Of a stretch of 64,000 nt of DNA, positions 1 through 12,800 are shown piece by piece. A program made the position numbers and the translations under genes. Numbering within the stretch: the stretch's first letter is position 1; each line of letters opens with the position of its first letter. The notes below the pieces were generated by a model. That model saw only the letters and a list, made by a program, of their open reading frames with translations, was not told the origin of the DNA and made no database searches. Source of the DNA: Heliopora coerulea (lineage: Eukaryota > Cnidaria > Anthozoa > Scleralcyonacea > Helioporidae); NCBI GenBank assembly GCA_030142905.1, contig JASJOG010000007.1, positions 3,491,501 through 3,555,500 on the forward strand, in the 5' to 3' direction.

Positions 1-591
1 CCTGGTGTTTCCTTCATACAGCTTGAAACGCCAACACTTGGTGAACCACTTGATTCCACTGATAACAGTTCAAAAAGAGCCACTTACAGGTAAAAACTTT
101 ATACAGGATGTTTTCACTCGGTTCCCCAATATTCTAACAAAAGAATCATCTAGATAAAACATCTATTGTTGTGGTACACTACTATGGGCTGCTATTAACG
201 CTTTGTCGAGTATTCCGTGACGAGTACTCCACTATTTTACTCTGGCTAACGCCAGACGATTTTACTCGTCAACAGGGTCGTAGTTAACCCATTTTGATTG
301 GGGGGTGGGATCCAGCTTAATTTGCCCGAACGTTGCATACTTTCAAACATTACCTGAATTTAATTTGACGCACATTCAGGCCATGTGTGGTGTACCCTCA
401 CTTCCTCAACCCTGATAAGTAAATCAAATATAAACTGGTAACCAAAAGGGATTTTGACCTACTTTACCTTACCCAATTTTGCCCGAGTTACTGTCTATTT
501 TTTTGCCCGAATTTTCTATTTTTTTCGCAAATTTTAGGGGGTGTCACACCCCACACACACACCCATAATCTACGCCGCTGCTCATCACGGG

Positions 592-622
<31 letters not shown>

Positions 623-653
623 TGTATGTATGTATATATATATATATTATATG

Positions 654-684
<31 letters not shown>

Positions 685-758
685 TATATATATATATGTA
701 TATATACATATATATATATGTATATATACATATATATATATGTATATATATATATATG

Positions 759-841
<83 letters not shown>

Positions 842-3800
842 GTATATATACATATATATATATATGTATATATATATATATGTATATATATATATGTATA
901 TATATATCAGAGCGTATGGATATGCTAGTGGAGTTTTGATCTGTTAACTCATAGGCGACCGATGAGGTCGTATACGACGACACGTTTGTTTTTCAGAATT
1001 TGACCCGAACCAAATTGATGAATCAAATGATCAAGCGCAAGTATGAAAACAACCAAACAACCCTCAAATAGAGCACCTATCTCAGCTTCTTCCTAATTAC
1101 CCTTTCAAGGGGACAGTGAATTCACGGGAGCTCAGTCTCTTTGGAGTGTCACCCACACCTGTCCATCTGCGCGTGGGCTTTTAGATTGTGGATGCGCTAC
1201 TTTTTGCTATACAACCACAAAATAGTCTAATTGCCTTTGATGAGAGAGCTCTCTATCTTAGTCTTCAGTGAAGAAATCAAGCAGAATCGAATGTTGAGTG
1301 GGTTGACCCAAATGACCTCAAAAATAATCAGTCGCTAAGCTAAGACTTTCTAATTACCGAACGTGCTGCAGAATACGACCTGGATTATTTAAGTCTACCT
1401 GGTTAATACAAACCTATTGAAAGACAAGTAATATTTCAAGCACGAATTATTTATATCCCTGACTCCAGTATCTGAATAATGGTGAAGTGTGAACTAACTC
1501 ACGTTACTCATCCAAGTCAGCTAATCAAGGGATTTCATTTGCATTTTGCAGTTCGTTCTCCCTCAATGGTATTAAGTATCAAGTTGGAGATGCGATTTAT
1601 CTTTGTCCAGAAGCGTTCGATTTCAAGTAAGTACAAGAGAAATTAAAGTTAAAATGAATTGGCTTTAGCGGTAATACTCTAAATAGTTTCGAGTACGTGT
1701 CAGCGACCTCTTGTTTTAATGATACATGGAAAGTAGTTAGTTTGGCTTGACGTTAGTTTCAACATGGATAGTAAATCACGAGCGAGAAAACGTGTTAGCC
1801 TGGTAACCTCACCGATAAGTAAAGACCAAGAATCACCTAATCAATGCGGCGATCGTCTGATTGGTCGTGAGAAATCGTCGCCATGTTGAATTTGCTCTTA
1901 ATCGTAGTAATGAAACCGGTCAGGGCTCTGACCGGTGTCATCGGCTCCCACTCGGCCCAAGTAATGGCGCAGGCACCAGGAAGGAAACTAGCAAGTGATG
2001 TGATCAAGTTGTAGGCTGAGTGTTGAGTCGAGTTCCTTAGTGAAGTTGAGTGGAATCATTTGGTTCGAGTTGAGGCCACATTTAGGCTCGAAGCCAAGTG
2101 AAAATTATCCGTAATTTACGTTACTGTCGGCAGAGGGGAGGAGACTGAACATTAACTGTCATTTTAAAACTTCAGGTTTGTGTAACACCTGTAGTCTCTC
2201 GCAGGCACGCACTTGTCTTGACTTGACTTTACCAATGTGTTTGATTTCAGGGTAAAACCGGCTGACACGAAGAAGTCTCCTAAAAAGGAGAACGATAAGG
2301 TGGAGTAAACACAATCGTCATATCGTATTCTGCGTTCATTGTCCCCAACAATTTTGTAGCAATAAAGTTGCAGACGCACCTCGGAAAATGGCAAGCGAAG
2401 TTGCAATAATCGCTCTACGTCGTTAGCTTTCCTAAAAATTCCGATAGGCGTAACTGCATGTTAAAATCTTTCAAGCTTTATTTGGCCAAAAATGGAATTA
2501 AAAACAAAAGTCCAAACAAATCGAATAATAAATAAGTTGCAATGAACAGTTTGATAAACAGAACTTTCATATACCCAGTTGCCGTTTTTTAAAAAAGAAG
2601 GTGACGGATGGCTCCTTACTGGTGTTTCTTATGATATTTCTGTTCTAGAATAATGAGGATCTGTACCCTGAGTACTACCGTAAATCATCTGATTACATCA
2701 AAGGAAGCAACCTGGACGTGCCTCAGCCTTTCAGAATTGGTAGGGATTAAGTTTATCCCATGTGTCTTTTAGTTCTACGTTACATTAGGCCAACGACGTA
2801 ACTACTGTTGGAGTATAAGCTTCCCTGTCGTTATTCACTGGCGTAAGATAACCTTCGAAAGCACTGAAGAGTTCCCCGTGCCGAAATGTGAGCCTCTTCC
2901 AACAGTACAACACTTAACTGAAAGCAGTAAAACATAACTCATCAATTGTGATCAGGTTCTTCAAACAGCGATTAACAGTTCTCTCGGATTAAAACTTAAT
3001 TCTTTAATTATAATTATATTAACTCTTTAATTCTATAATTATAATAATAGAAAATTAAAACTCCTCTCGGATTAAATTTTAAACCCATGGTGTAGCTTGA
3101 TTAGTTGAGTTTAAATCTCCCAGATTAAAACGTTTGGAATTCATACACGTTTGTGAAGATAAACCTCTAATACTCTCTGGCACTATTCTCAGAATTCTTT
3201 TGTTCGTGAGGAGAGCTTTCAGTATTAGAATTTTGGTCTGTATAAAACCTACGAGAACCAAGAGTTTAAAAGTTGCTGAGACTAATATTTCTGATGTTGG
3301 TAGACAATTGAGAGGCAAACACATCGCTTAAACCAGCTATGCGTTCTGCATGTATGGAAATGCTGTGCGACTGCGCTGATATTTCATTCGAATGCTTTGT
3401 TCACAAAAGCATGGTTGAAGACAGCGATCAGTTTTGCCGATGTAACTGATGGCGACAAACGGGATATAAGTAGACTGGTCATTTTCCGTCGCAGTTCTCT
3501 ATGAAATCTGTTTTTAACATATTTGATATCTGGAATCCTACATTTAAACAATTTTCTAAGTCACTACAAATTCTCTAAGTTTTACAGGCCTAACACACTT
3601 TTAATATTAGAAGCCATGTTTACACGTTTCTCCTAAACTCAAGTTTAAGTTTATTGCCTTTTAACTGATTGTACTTACTCACTCTTTTTCTATATTTCCC
3701 GTTGATCAGTTATTTATGTGTCTGCGCTACGTTTTTTTAAAGGTGAAATTCTTGTTATTTCTCGAAAAACGAACTACATTGGCCTCAAAGATGACACTCC

Positions 3801-6800
3801 TGAAATGAGATTAAAAGTGCGAAAGTTTTACAGGTTTGTTATAGTCACAAAGTGCGATTAAATGGCAGTTTTTATATCTTTTAAATAAGACATGTTTGTG
3901 ATTCTTTTCAGGCCTGAGAATACTCATAAAGGTCCTAAAGCAGGTTACCAAACAGACTTCAACTTAGTTTACTGGAGTTCTGAAGGTTAGACAAACTTCT
4001 ATTCTCATTGTAGTCATTAAGCATACTTTTTTACAAATTGAGCTCTGCCTTAAAAGTTCATTCATCACAAAGCCTCCGACAATCGCGTGGTCCTATTGAT
4101 TGAATAGGTAAATGTTTAGGATCTTTATTTCATTTATGTTCTGGATTATAGTTATAGTTATGTTCTGGATTATATGCACTAAGATTTTGCGAACTATTGA
4201 TAGTTGGTTTCCAACTGTGCTATATTAGTCCATATGAACTGAAAATTTGTAACAAAGCTATTTTTAATTATCAAGTCATTAATTTATAAGAAAACTATTT
4301 ATGATTCTTGCACTAAAGATTAAGCTAGACTCTTTGTTATCCGCACGCAATTATCAATTTGCGTTGATTTTTGGGGTTTTTTTTTTTGTTTTTTTGGGGT
4401 TTTTTTTTGTTTTTGTTTTTAGTTTTTTGTTTTGTTCTTTGTTGTTTTTTTGGTTTGCAAATTACCGACTTTTTTTGCTGAGTAGTCGACGTTCCTGGGT
4501 AGGTTTGCGTTCACAGGGCAAACCACCATTTGGTAACCGTGAGTAAATGCATGATGGGTATTGAATACATCATCCAAGTTACAGAAGCTGAATTTCCTTT
4601 AAATATTTCAGAAGTCGTCGTTGATATAAAGATGTTGATGGGCAAATGCACCGTGGTTTATGCTGGCGACCTAGATATAAATATTGATGACTATACTGGC
4701 CGAGGATCTGATAGATTCTACTTCATGGAGGTTAGTGCAAGTATGGCTAGATCAATATTTTACTCAATGAATTTGTGTTGCTTAGTAGCGTGAACTAGAT
4801 TCCCAAGATTGTGGGCTCGATTCCTCCCCATGAACCTCATGGAGCTGCATTTTTCACAGACTCAAGTCTCGGCTATGTTGTTAAGGCCGATCTGCGTGAT
4901 ATGACTGTTACATATGACTGTTCGCCCTGACGTACATGATTCACACACACAGGTCATCAGAATGTATTGCAACATTGGCGAACGAATCAAAAGCAGGAAC
5001 TGTGTTCTTAGGAGATAATTGCAAGACCGAGGTGAATAGTCATTTGTGAGAATCGTATCGATGTAGACGGTGCATTGATAAGGATTTCGTTGCGCACTTG
5101 AGAACAAGTTGCATGTACCAAGGCAAGCTATTGTATGCGACAATCATATCGGATAAATGGATCCTAAGTTGTTTTTGAATCATTTGAACACAAAAAATTT
5201 TTAAACTTCATCTAAAATTGTATATTATTTTGATTACTTCTTCAAGGATAGAAGATAAAAGTTTAAGAAAGCAGTTGAAATCACACCGTGACTCAAATTA
5301 GAGATTCACATTTTTGTACAGTTTTTTTTTTTCAAATAAACTACAAGATTAATTGCTGTTAACTTAATTATTTCTACGCAGTGTTACAAAACTGAAACAT
5401 CAGTAATAATGCAAAATGTTCATGGTTTGTGGACGTATAATGCCATTACAAGCATTACACTATGTCAGTATTAGCATCCGTAGAACTCCTTCATGATCTC
5501 TACTTTAACTGTTTTGATATTCCTTGTTCCCAGGCGTACAATTCTGTAACAAAGGAATTTGAAGACGTTCCTAATGATGCAAGAAAGACCTCTGTCAAGG
5601 GAAAGGTAAAGTGGGGAATATTTGGTTAATATTTTCCCGACGTTTCCAAGAACTGCCTCATCGGCCATGCAGTTTTTTGTTGTCTTTTTTTTCGGAGGGG
5701 TTTTCCTGATCGATGGCAAAAGAGTATTTACTTTACCATTTATTTTTTAACCTTTATATGGTGAGAAAGTCAATGAAAGTTATCGAGCGTTTTTTCATAG
5801 TTAAAAAATGTAAAAGAAAAGAGTTTCGACTGGAATTTCGTTGACCATGGTCAAATATCGCAAAATGCCGCATGCCGCCACAGCCGGTGGAAATTGCAGG
5901 ATTCCGCCCGCGCACGAGATTAATGAAAAATAAGTCTGAAGCGTCCTAAGTGATCCTGAGACCTGAGATTTTTCGCCTCAGTCCTTCCCCAGGTAACAAC
6001 AGTTTGATTATAATACCATGAACTTTTAAGTATTGGACGGAACGGTTCAACATTGCTGTACTGTAGGAACATGCAGAATGAATAAATGGCGATGTGTGTC
6101 GAACAACCGAAGGTCAATTATTCAGGCGGAATCAAACTACTTTAATTGTGACAGAGTTAAGGTTATGCGATCGTCATCCGTTGCAATTTATTTAACGAGT
6201 GCTCCGATTGTTTCGCTAAAGGACAAATGATATTGTTTGCATCGATCTACTGGTTATTAAATTAGAATCGAAGAGCTTCGGCAACAAACATGCGGAATTG
6301 AAAAGGGTAAAACGTTGTCACGGTTATCTGTCCGCTAACTTCACATAAGTATGGTCCACTAACACTGAATGTTATGAACCTTTCGTTTAGTTAACGTATA
6401 TGTTACGCATTTTTCGGATAACCGTCTTCTCCAGGAGACATTTAGATCAAACCGCCACGGTAGAGTCGTTCGTAAATAACGCCGACACGGGTAAAGATGA
6501 TCGTCGGACAACCTGTCTGAAAATCGCTTTAAAATTTTGTGTGAAGCTCTTCATCGATGCGCTTATGAATATCTATCTTCGGTCACTTGAAAAAACCTAC
6601 CAACTGAACAGCTCGATGAAAATCAAACGTGAAAGCAATCGCAAGATCTTCCATTCGAAGCGTTTAACATCTTTGGAAGGCCGCACTGGAAATATTGCGC
6701 AATAATTGCAATATCGCGACACGAAAATAATAATAATAATACAGAAACGTAGCCGAAACCTAGACTTGTGCTACCACAGGAAGCCGGGGAGTAAAAAGCA

Positions 6801-9800
6801 TTCCAGCGTACCGGATTGATGGGCGAAGTAACTTTTTCTAACGAAGTTTCCGCTGTTCTAGGGGAAAGGCAAGGGGAAAGGAAAAGGAAAAAATAATGGG
6901 AGATCATCATTAGGTGAACCTCTTCCCGAACCTACCATCACCGAAAGTAAAACTGAAGAGATAAAGAAGCTGCGAACACTTGATGTCTTCGCCGGATGCG
7001 GAGGTATGGTTTAGTCTGGTGTTCATTTTTGAAATAAACTTGAAACTTGGCCATTTCTCAAGCAATGCTTGGGGTGTGCAGCAACCATGCCTCTGCGCTT
7101 GTGACCACCAGGCAAATGATGGCTTATTACTTTTAGTTTTTCAGTGAAAAATCCAATTAAATTTCATCTCCAAATTGATTGAGATAAAGGCTAGATCGAA
7201 TGTCCAGAATTTGAACGTTGGAAGACGCCTCTAAGGTGGCAAAACGTTCCAAGTAAAAAAACTTTAACTGCAGTTCTCTCGTTTCTTGGCGGGGCACTAC
7301 CTTGTGAACTTTTTCTACATCTTTCAAGTTGTATCTTTAGTATTGTCTTTTATTTTTTAAAATTATATTTCATTTTGTTCTTATTCTCTGTGAAGATTCA
7401 TTGTTAATCTAATCGTAGGTTTATCAGAAGGGCTGCACCAAGCCGGCATTGCAGAGACGCACTGGGCAATTGAAATGGACGAGCCAGCCGCTCAAGCTTT
7501 CCGTGCCAACAACCAACGGTCCACAGTGTTCACAGAAGACTGCAATAAATTGCTGAGGCTGGTCATGGAGGTATTAAAGTAAATGCTCATACTAACCTAG
7601 TTTCAGCAATACTGAATGTAAAGTTGGACTCGCAATATTGTTGGGAAAATGGTGAACTATATTGTGGACCGTCATTGACGACAAGCAACGACAACCGCAT
7701 TGTTGCTGCATTGATCAACCATCAATGCTATGGAAAGTTGTGAAAATATTTCAGGCGAGTGATATGGCTCTCAAGTTCGTGCCCAGGGCCATTGGGGTAA
7801 GGCTGGGCCAAGACGGCGAGAACAAATTATCCTGGCGAGAAAGGTTAGCCGATAATGAGCTGTTTGCGCATATTTAAAACTTGGATCTACTCTGTTACCC
7901 AGCATTCACAGAGGAAGAGAAAGTTAAGGGTGAGATTCAATTTGTTATAGTTGGCAAAACGAAGAAGTTGGTAGTCGGTGGTATCGTTGTGTCTGCTTTT
8001 ACCGGCAAGAAATATTAATTTAATTTTAAGCTTTTGGTTTTGTATTCTTCGAAATTTTCTCGCCGTTTTTGTCTATTAGTACATAATAATCGTTTGAATA
8101 TTTAAATGCTCATACATCTCGTTTGATTAACGCGCAGTGCTTGTCCGATTCTAGGGCGAGATGAAAAATACACGGGGACAGCTTCTGCCGAAACAGGGAG
8201 ATGTTGAATTACTTTGCGGAGGACCACCTTGCCAAGGTTTCAGTGGAATGAATCGATTTGGTTCCAGAGAGTATTCGAGCTTCAAAGTAAGTGAATGTTA
8301 CTGGTGTAGCTTTCGTGAATCTGAAGAAAAAATCGTCATTTAACAAATAGAAAATTACTTGAGTGTCTCTGTACTGCGATAGAAACTTGAATGACGTCAT
8401 TTCAACCGGAAAAATGCCTAGTGAAAACACGAGGCGTAGAAATGGCGTCATGCTTCCATCACAGCACAGGGACTCGAAATCAATTTTTATTTGTTTTATA
8501 AAACCGTTTGTTTTATCTGTTTTATAAAACCAAAGTTTTTTCGAGTTTTAGTGACATCATCCATGTCCCTGTACTCTAATACGAAATGAAAATGACGTCA
8601 GCCGTGTCTCTGTACTCTGAGAAAACGAGGCTTGTCCAATCAGAGCGTGCGTAGCTCGCATGTTATTTTACAATATTTGAGGTTTAAATAACTTGATGAC
8701 ATTTCTTTCGTGTGATTTTGCATTCACATAGTTTGTTTCTTTTTTGTGTATATTGTCAATGTGTCTGTGTGCGTCTTTCTATTGGTCTTTTTAATTTTCA
8801 TTCAGTGACTTGTTTTCGTTGTTCATTTTTAGTAGAGTTAATTAATTACTCCGTCCATCCTGATCTCGGCTATTTAAGAATAAAACAAGAACCCGTTCTA
8901 TAATAGAAGCTCTTCTGAATCTTGTATTTTCATGTCTGTCCATGGTTTGTTTGGGGTTTTTTTCTCTCAGAATTCCTTAGTAGCGACCTACCTCAGTTAC
9001 TGTGACTATTACCGCCCAAAATTTTTCCTGTTGGAAAATGTCCGCAATTTTGTGTCGTTCAAGAGAAGTATGGTCTTGAAACTTACCCTCCGATGCCTGT
9101 TAAAGATGGGTTACCAGGTAACAGCTTTACTTTAACTCCTATCTGTCCCCATACATCTTCTGTTGTTGTAGTCTGGTTAAAGCTACAATCCTGGCCAATA
9201 ATAACTGGGACAGCGTTATAAGTGACTTTCTACTAACCGTACGAAAGACGAAAGAGGGAATATCGCTCGTTCTTCCTCCCCTCCCCCCTCCATCAATTTT
9301 GCTTCATTCCACCATGTCAGATGATGTTGGCTGTGTCCAGGGCCGCCGAGATATTTTGTGGGGCCCGGGACAAAATATCGATTTGGGGCCCTTGATGACG
9401 TCATATATATAGTAAGCCCCCGTCCTTGGGGCCCCGGTCCCCCTTTTGAGGCTCCAACGCTCTGAAACGCTGTTTCCCTGCGTTTTGAGGGCAATAACTA
9501 TTGCTCTAACCCAACTGCCGTCCGTTATGTCACTGTCTTTAATCTTCGTTACATCAAAAACGTAAAGCTCAAACATTTTAGGGGGCCCCTATCAAGTAGG
9601 GAGCCCGGGGAAAGTTGCCCCCCCTGCCCCCCTCTCGGCGGCCCTGGCTGTGTCATACGCAAAGCGAACAATTGACCAAAAACTCGCAATATTCAAGGGG
9701 GAAGGGGGAGTCAAAAGTGTATTCATTTTAAAATGTTGTCCCAGTATTTTTGGCCAGGATTGTAGATTACTTCATGCTTTGCCTTACGTCAGTGGGTTTT

Positions 9801-12800
9801 ACTAGCCAAAGTGAGTCCTTTGGACAGGAATGTTTCTGAACAATGTTTCAGCAACGATTATTTCCGTATCATACTTTTGCCCAGCAAAACGGGTGAATTC
9901 GATAATTTTATTTTCAAGAATTCTTACTTTTTCTTTTAGTGCACCTTTGGTATTCTTCAAGCAGGTAGTTATGGCGTTCCCCAGACACGTCGGCGTGCCA
10001 TTATTCTGGCTGCAGCTCCGGGACAAGTGCTCCCGACGTTTCCTGAACCAACTCATTGCTTCGCTCGTAGAGCTTGTCAGCTTACTGTAATGGTTGATGA
10101 TACGAAGGTATTCACTAAGATTTCTCTATCAAGACATTTAAAACCAATTCTTGACCTCAGATCCCACCACTTTTCTTCGTGCAGTCGCACAAGGTTTTTG
10201 TGCTCCAGTGACAGACGCTGGATGTGATTGGCTGATTTAATACAGTAAATTCAGTAACAGGTTTTTGGACATGCTTTGATCAGAAAGAATCGGATGTCCT
10301 AATATTTAGGACATCCGGTATCTGTTTCTCTAGCGGCCCGACAATTTTCGGCCGCGATAAGAAAAGTGTAAACGAGAATATTTAAAACCGTGAAGAGGTT
10401 ACGGGTTTGCATTTCATCATCACTTCCGCTTTTCACGCGGAGGCTCGTAATGGCAGAGATTATTCGTTTTTACGAAGAAGAGAAAAGAGGAAGACATTTT
10501 CTCTTTTAAGATGTGTCGTATTTAGATCACGAGCTGCATGTTTTTTCAAATCGATTTTCCAGGTTGAGATAATCCTAATTTTTGTCACCATGACTGGTCT
10601 TCCGAGAGTTAAAAGGCTAGTACTCATTTTCCACTTAAGAAAATTTTCTAAGGAGTGGAAAATATTCTCACTCACGCATTCGCGGTATCCAAGCTGTCGA
10701 TAATCCTTCAGTAAAACCTCCTTTTTTGAGAAAGAAAACAGAGACTTAAAACGAATCGATTGAAACTTTTTACCGAGTTTCTGTGCGCAAAAGAAAAATA
10801 GACGAATAACAGTCATTGAATTTTGGAACAATGGTTGATCGACGAGGCAGAAGACGAAGGAGTTGTTTGCTTTTGCGCAGGGAGTGATAAACAAGGTAAA
10901 AAGTTAAAAGATTTTTAACTACCGTGACTGATCTCAAAGAATTCCAAGGTTTCGAGCCAAGGCCCTTCATCAGGAAAGAAACGTGTTCATTTGTCCATGT
11001 TTCTTTCCTGACGAAGGGTCTTCGCTCGAAACGTTGGAATTCTTTGAGACCAGTCACGACAGTTACCAAGCTTTTAACTTTTTGCCAGTAAGTTTGGTCA
11101 CCTCTGATAAATATGCATGCATGGATGGCCAAAACCCTAGTTAGGGTTTGATATTTTTCATGTATGTATTCCATGTATGAGGCATCAGTTCAATTTTATT
11201 TCAGTATGTGTCAAATATTCAACGTATCGACTCGGCTCCCTACAGAACAGTCACAGTACGTGATGCAATGTCCGACCTTCCGTACATCAGGAATGGTGCA
11301 ACTGCTGTCGAGGTTGCCTACGGTGGAGAAGCTCAATCTCATTTCCAAAGAATGGTAAAAACTACAAAGTAATAATTAGACCCTGTTTGTTGAGAGAAAA
11401 GTTGTCCGTGACAAGAGGGTCACCCTACTTCCCCCGAGTCAGCCCGGGCGAGCTAGCTTTTAATACATATCTTCCTGTATTGTGGCGAACACATCACATG
11501 CGAAAACCGCAAAGTTGGCTCCGTGGTTGGGGGAAGTTGTACGATAGGTCAGCGGCATCGTGAGGAGACGCAAGCGAGGGAAACAAATAATTTTTCGTGT
11601 ACTTTGGATCTTCTGATATGCAGGAATAATTCTCGAACGTAAAGTGTGTTTGTTAAGTTGATGCTAAGTGATCAGTCTGATCTGATTGATTAAAAGTTCA
11701 CTCGGAGGAAAATCTGGCCAAAGTTTCTTCTGCCACCCTGCTCAACTTTACGTCTTATAGACACTCGGTAAACGTAGTTCAGGAGACGAAGGTGACACTC
11801 CCAACGACGACGAATTCTTTCCATACAAACAGGCACTTAAAGTTAATACTTAAACGACATGGGTAATACATTTTAATTTCAATATTTCTTCCTTTTACTG
11901 TCAAGCCTTCTACGCCAATCAACATGTTAAGGGGTTAATTTTTTAAAGCCATTTAGAAATCTCGCAGTACGAGCTTTATCGAATCTAAAACATCATTTAA
12001 ATCTGATAAAGCACTCCTGCTTGTTTTTTAAATATTACATGCAAAACTCGCAGAAAGATTTTTCGGTAGCAGCCCTCTTAGCTCAAAAGCCACATCACTG
12101 GACTTCATCACCAAAATCATAATCTCGACTTACACCGAAAGGCCTTAGAGCTGAATTTCTCGTAACTAATTTTTAATCTAAATATGCCCAGAATTTACCA
12201 GGAAATAATTCGGCAGCAGCTTCTTTTTCTGGCTTGTTAACATTTGACATGTTTCGCGTTACATTTGCTCCAGATGCGTGATAAGCACGAGGAGATGGCG
12301 CTTCGCGACCATGTATGTAAAGAAATGACTCCTTTGGTTGTTGCAAGGATCCAGCGTATTCCTCAGGAACCGGGCTCGGATTGGAGAGATCTACCAAACA
12401 TCTCCGTGAGGCTTTCAGATGGAACATATACTGAAAAACTGTGAGTCCTTGTATTAATACTTTAGTTCATCAAATGCTTTGGTTGTCAGGGAGTGGATCT
12501 AAAGAGACTTGCTTGGCTTCTTTACTGAAGTGAATATTTGTTTTGGTGTACATTTAAATCGCAGCTACACCAACCTGCGGTTTTTTGTTTTTACATGCGA
12601 CACAACTTTATGAAAATATGTCGCGTCGCAGGACCGTGTCAAAAATTTGTGTGCCGCTCTTGCATCGGCGACGCGACGGCTAAAAAAAATCGCCCAAAGT
12701 GTTATAATAAATTTAAACCAAATTCAATTTTTAGCGACAAGAGTAGGTGCTGTCACTTGAGGAGCACCTTCGACTTTTCGTCAGCACAGTTGGTGCGACT

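Noticed and set aside
541..983. Tyr/Ile-repeat open frames on both strands
   Set aside because: They are translations of the TA/TATG microsatellite in a DNMT1 intron; no start context or family.
2251..2304. Use of the strong-looking donor at 2305 (GTAAAC) in DNMT1
   Set aside because: It leaves two extra bases and breaks the frame into the exon at 2649; the donor at 2300 keeps the frame and family sequence.
6400..6705. 101-codon open frame in a DNMT1 intron
   Set aside because: No recognisable domain, within an intron of the same strand, and no coding-like similarity to a family I know.
10407..11174. Overlapping ~100-144-codon frames on both strands
   Set aside because: They overlap the foldback element and intron sequence; no family resemblance, and opposing frames are shadows of each other.
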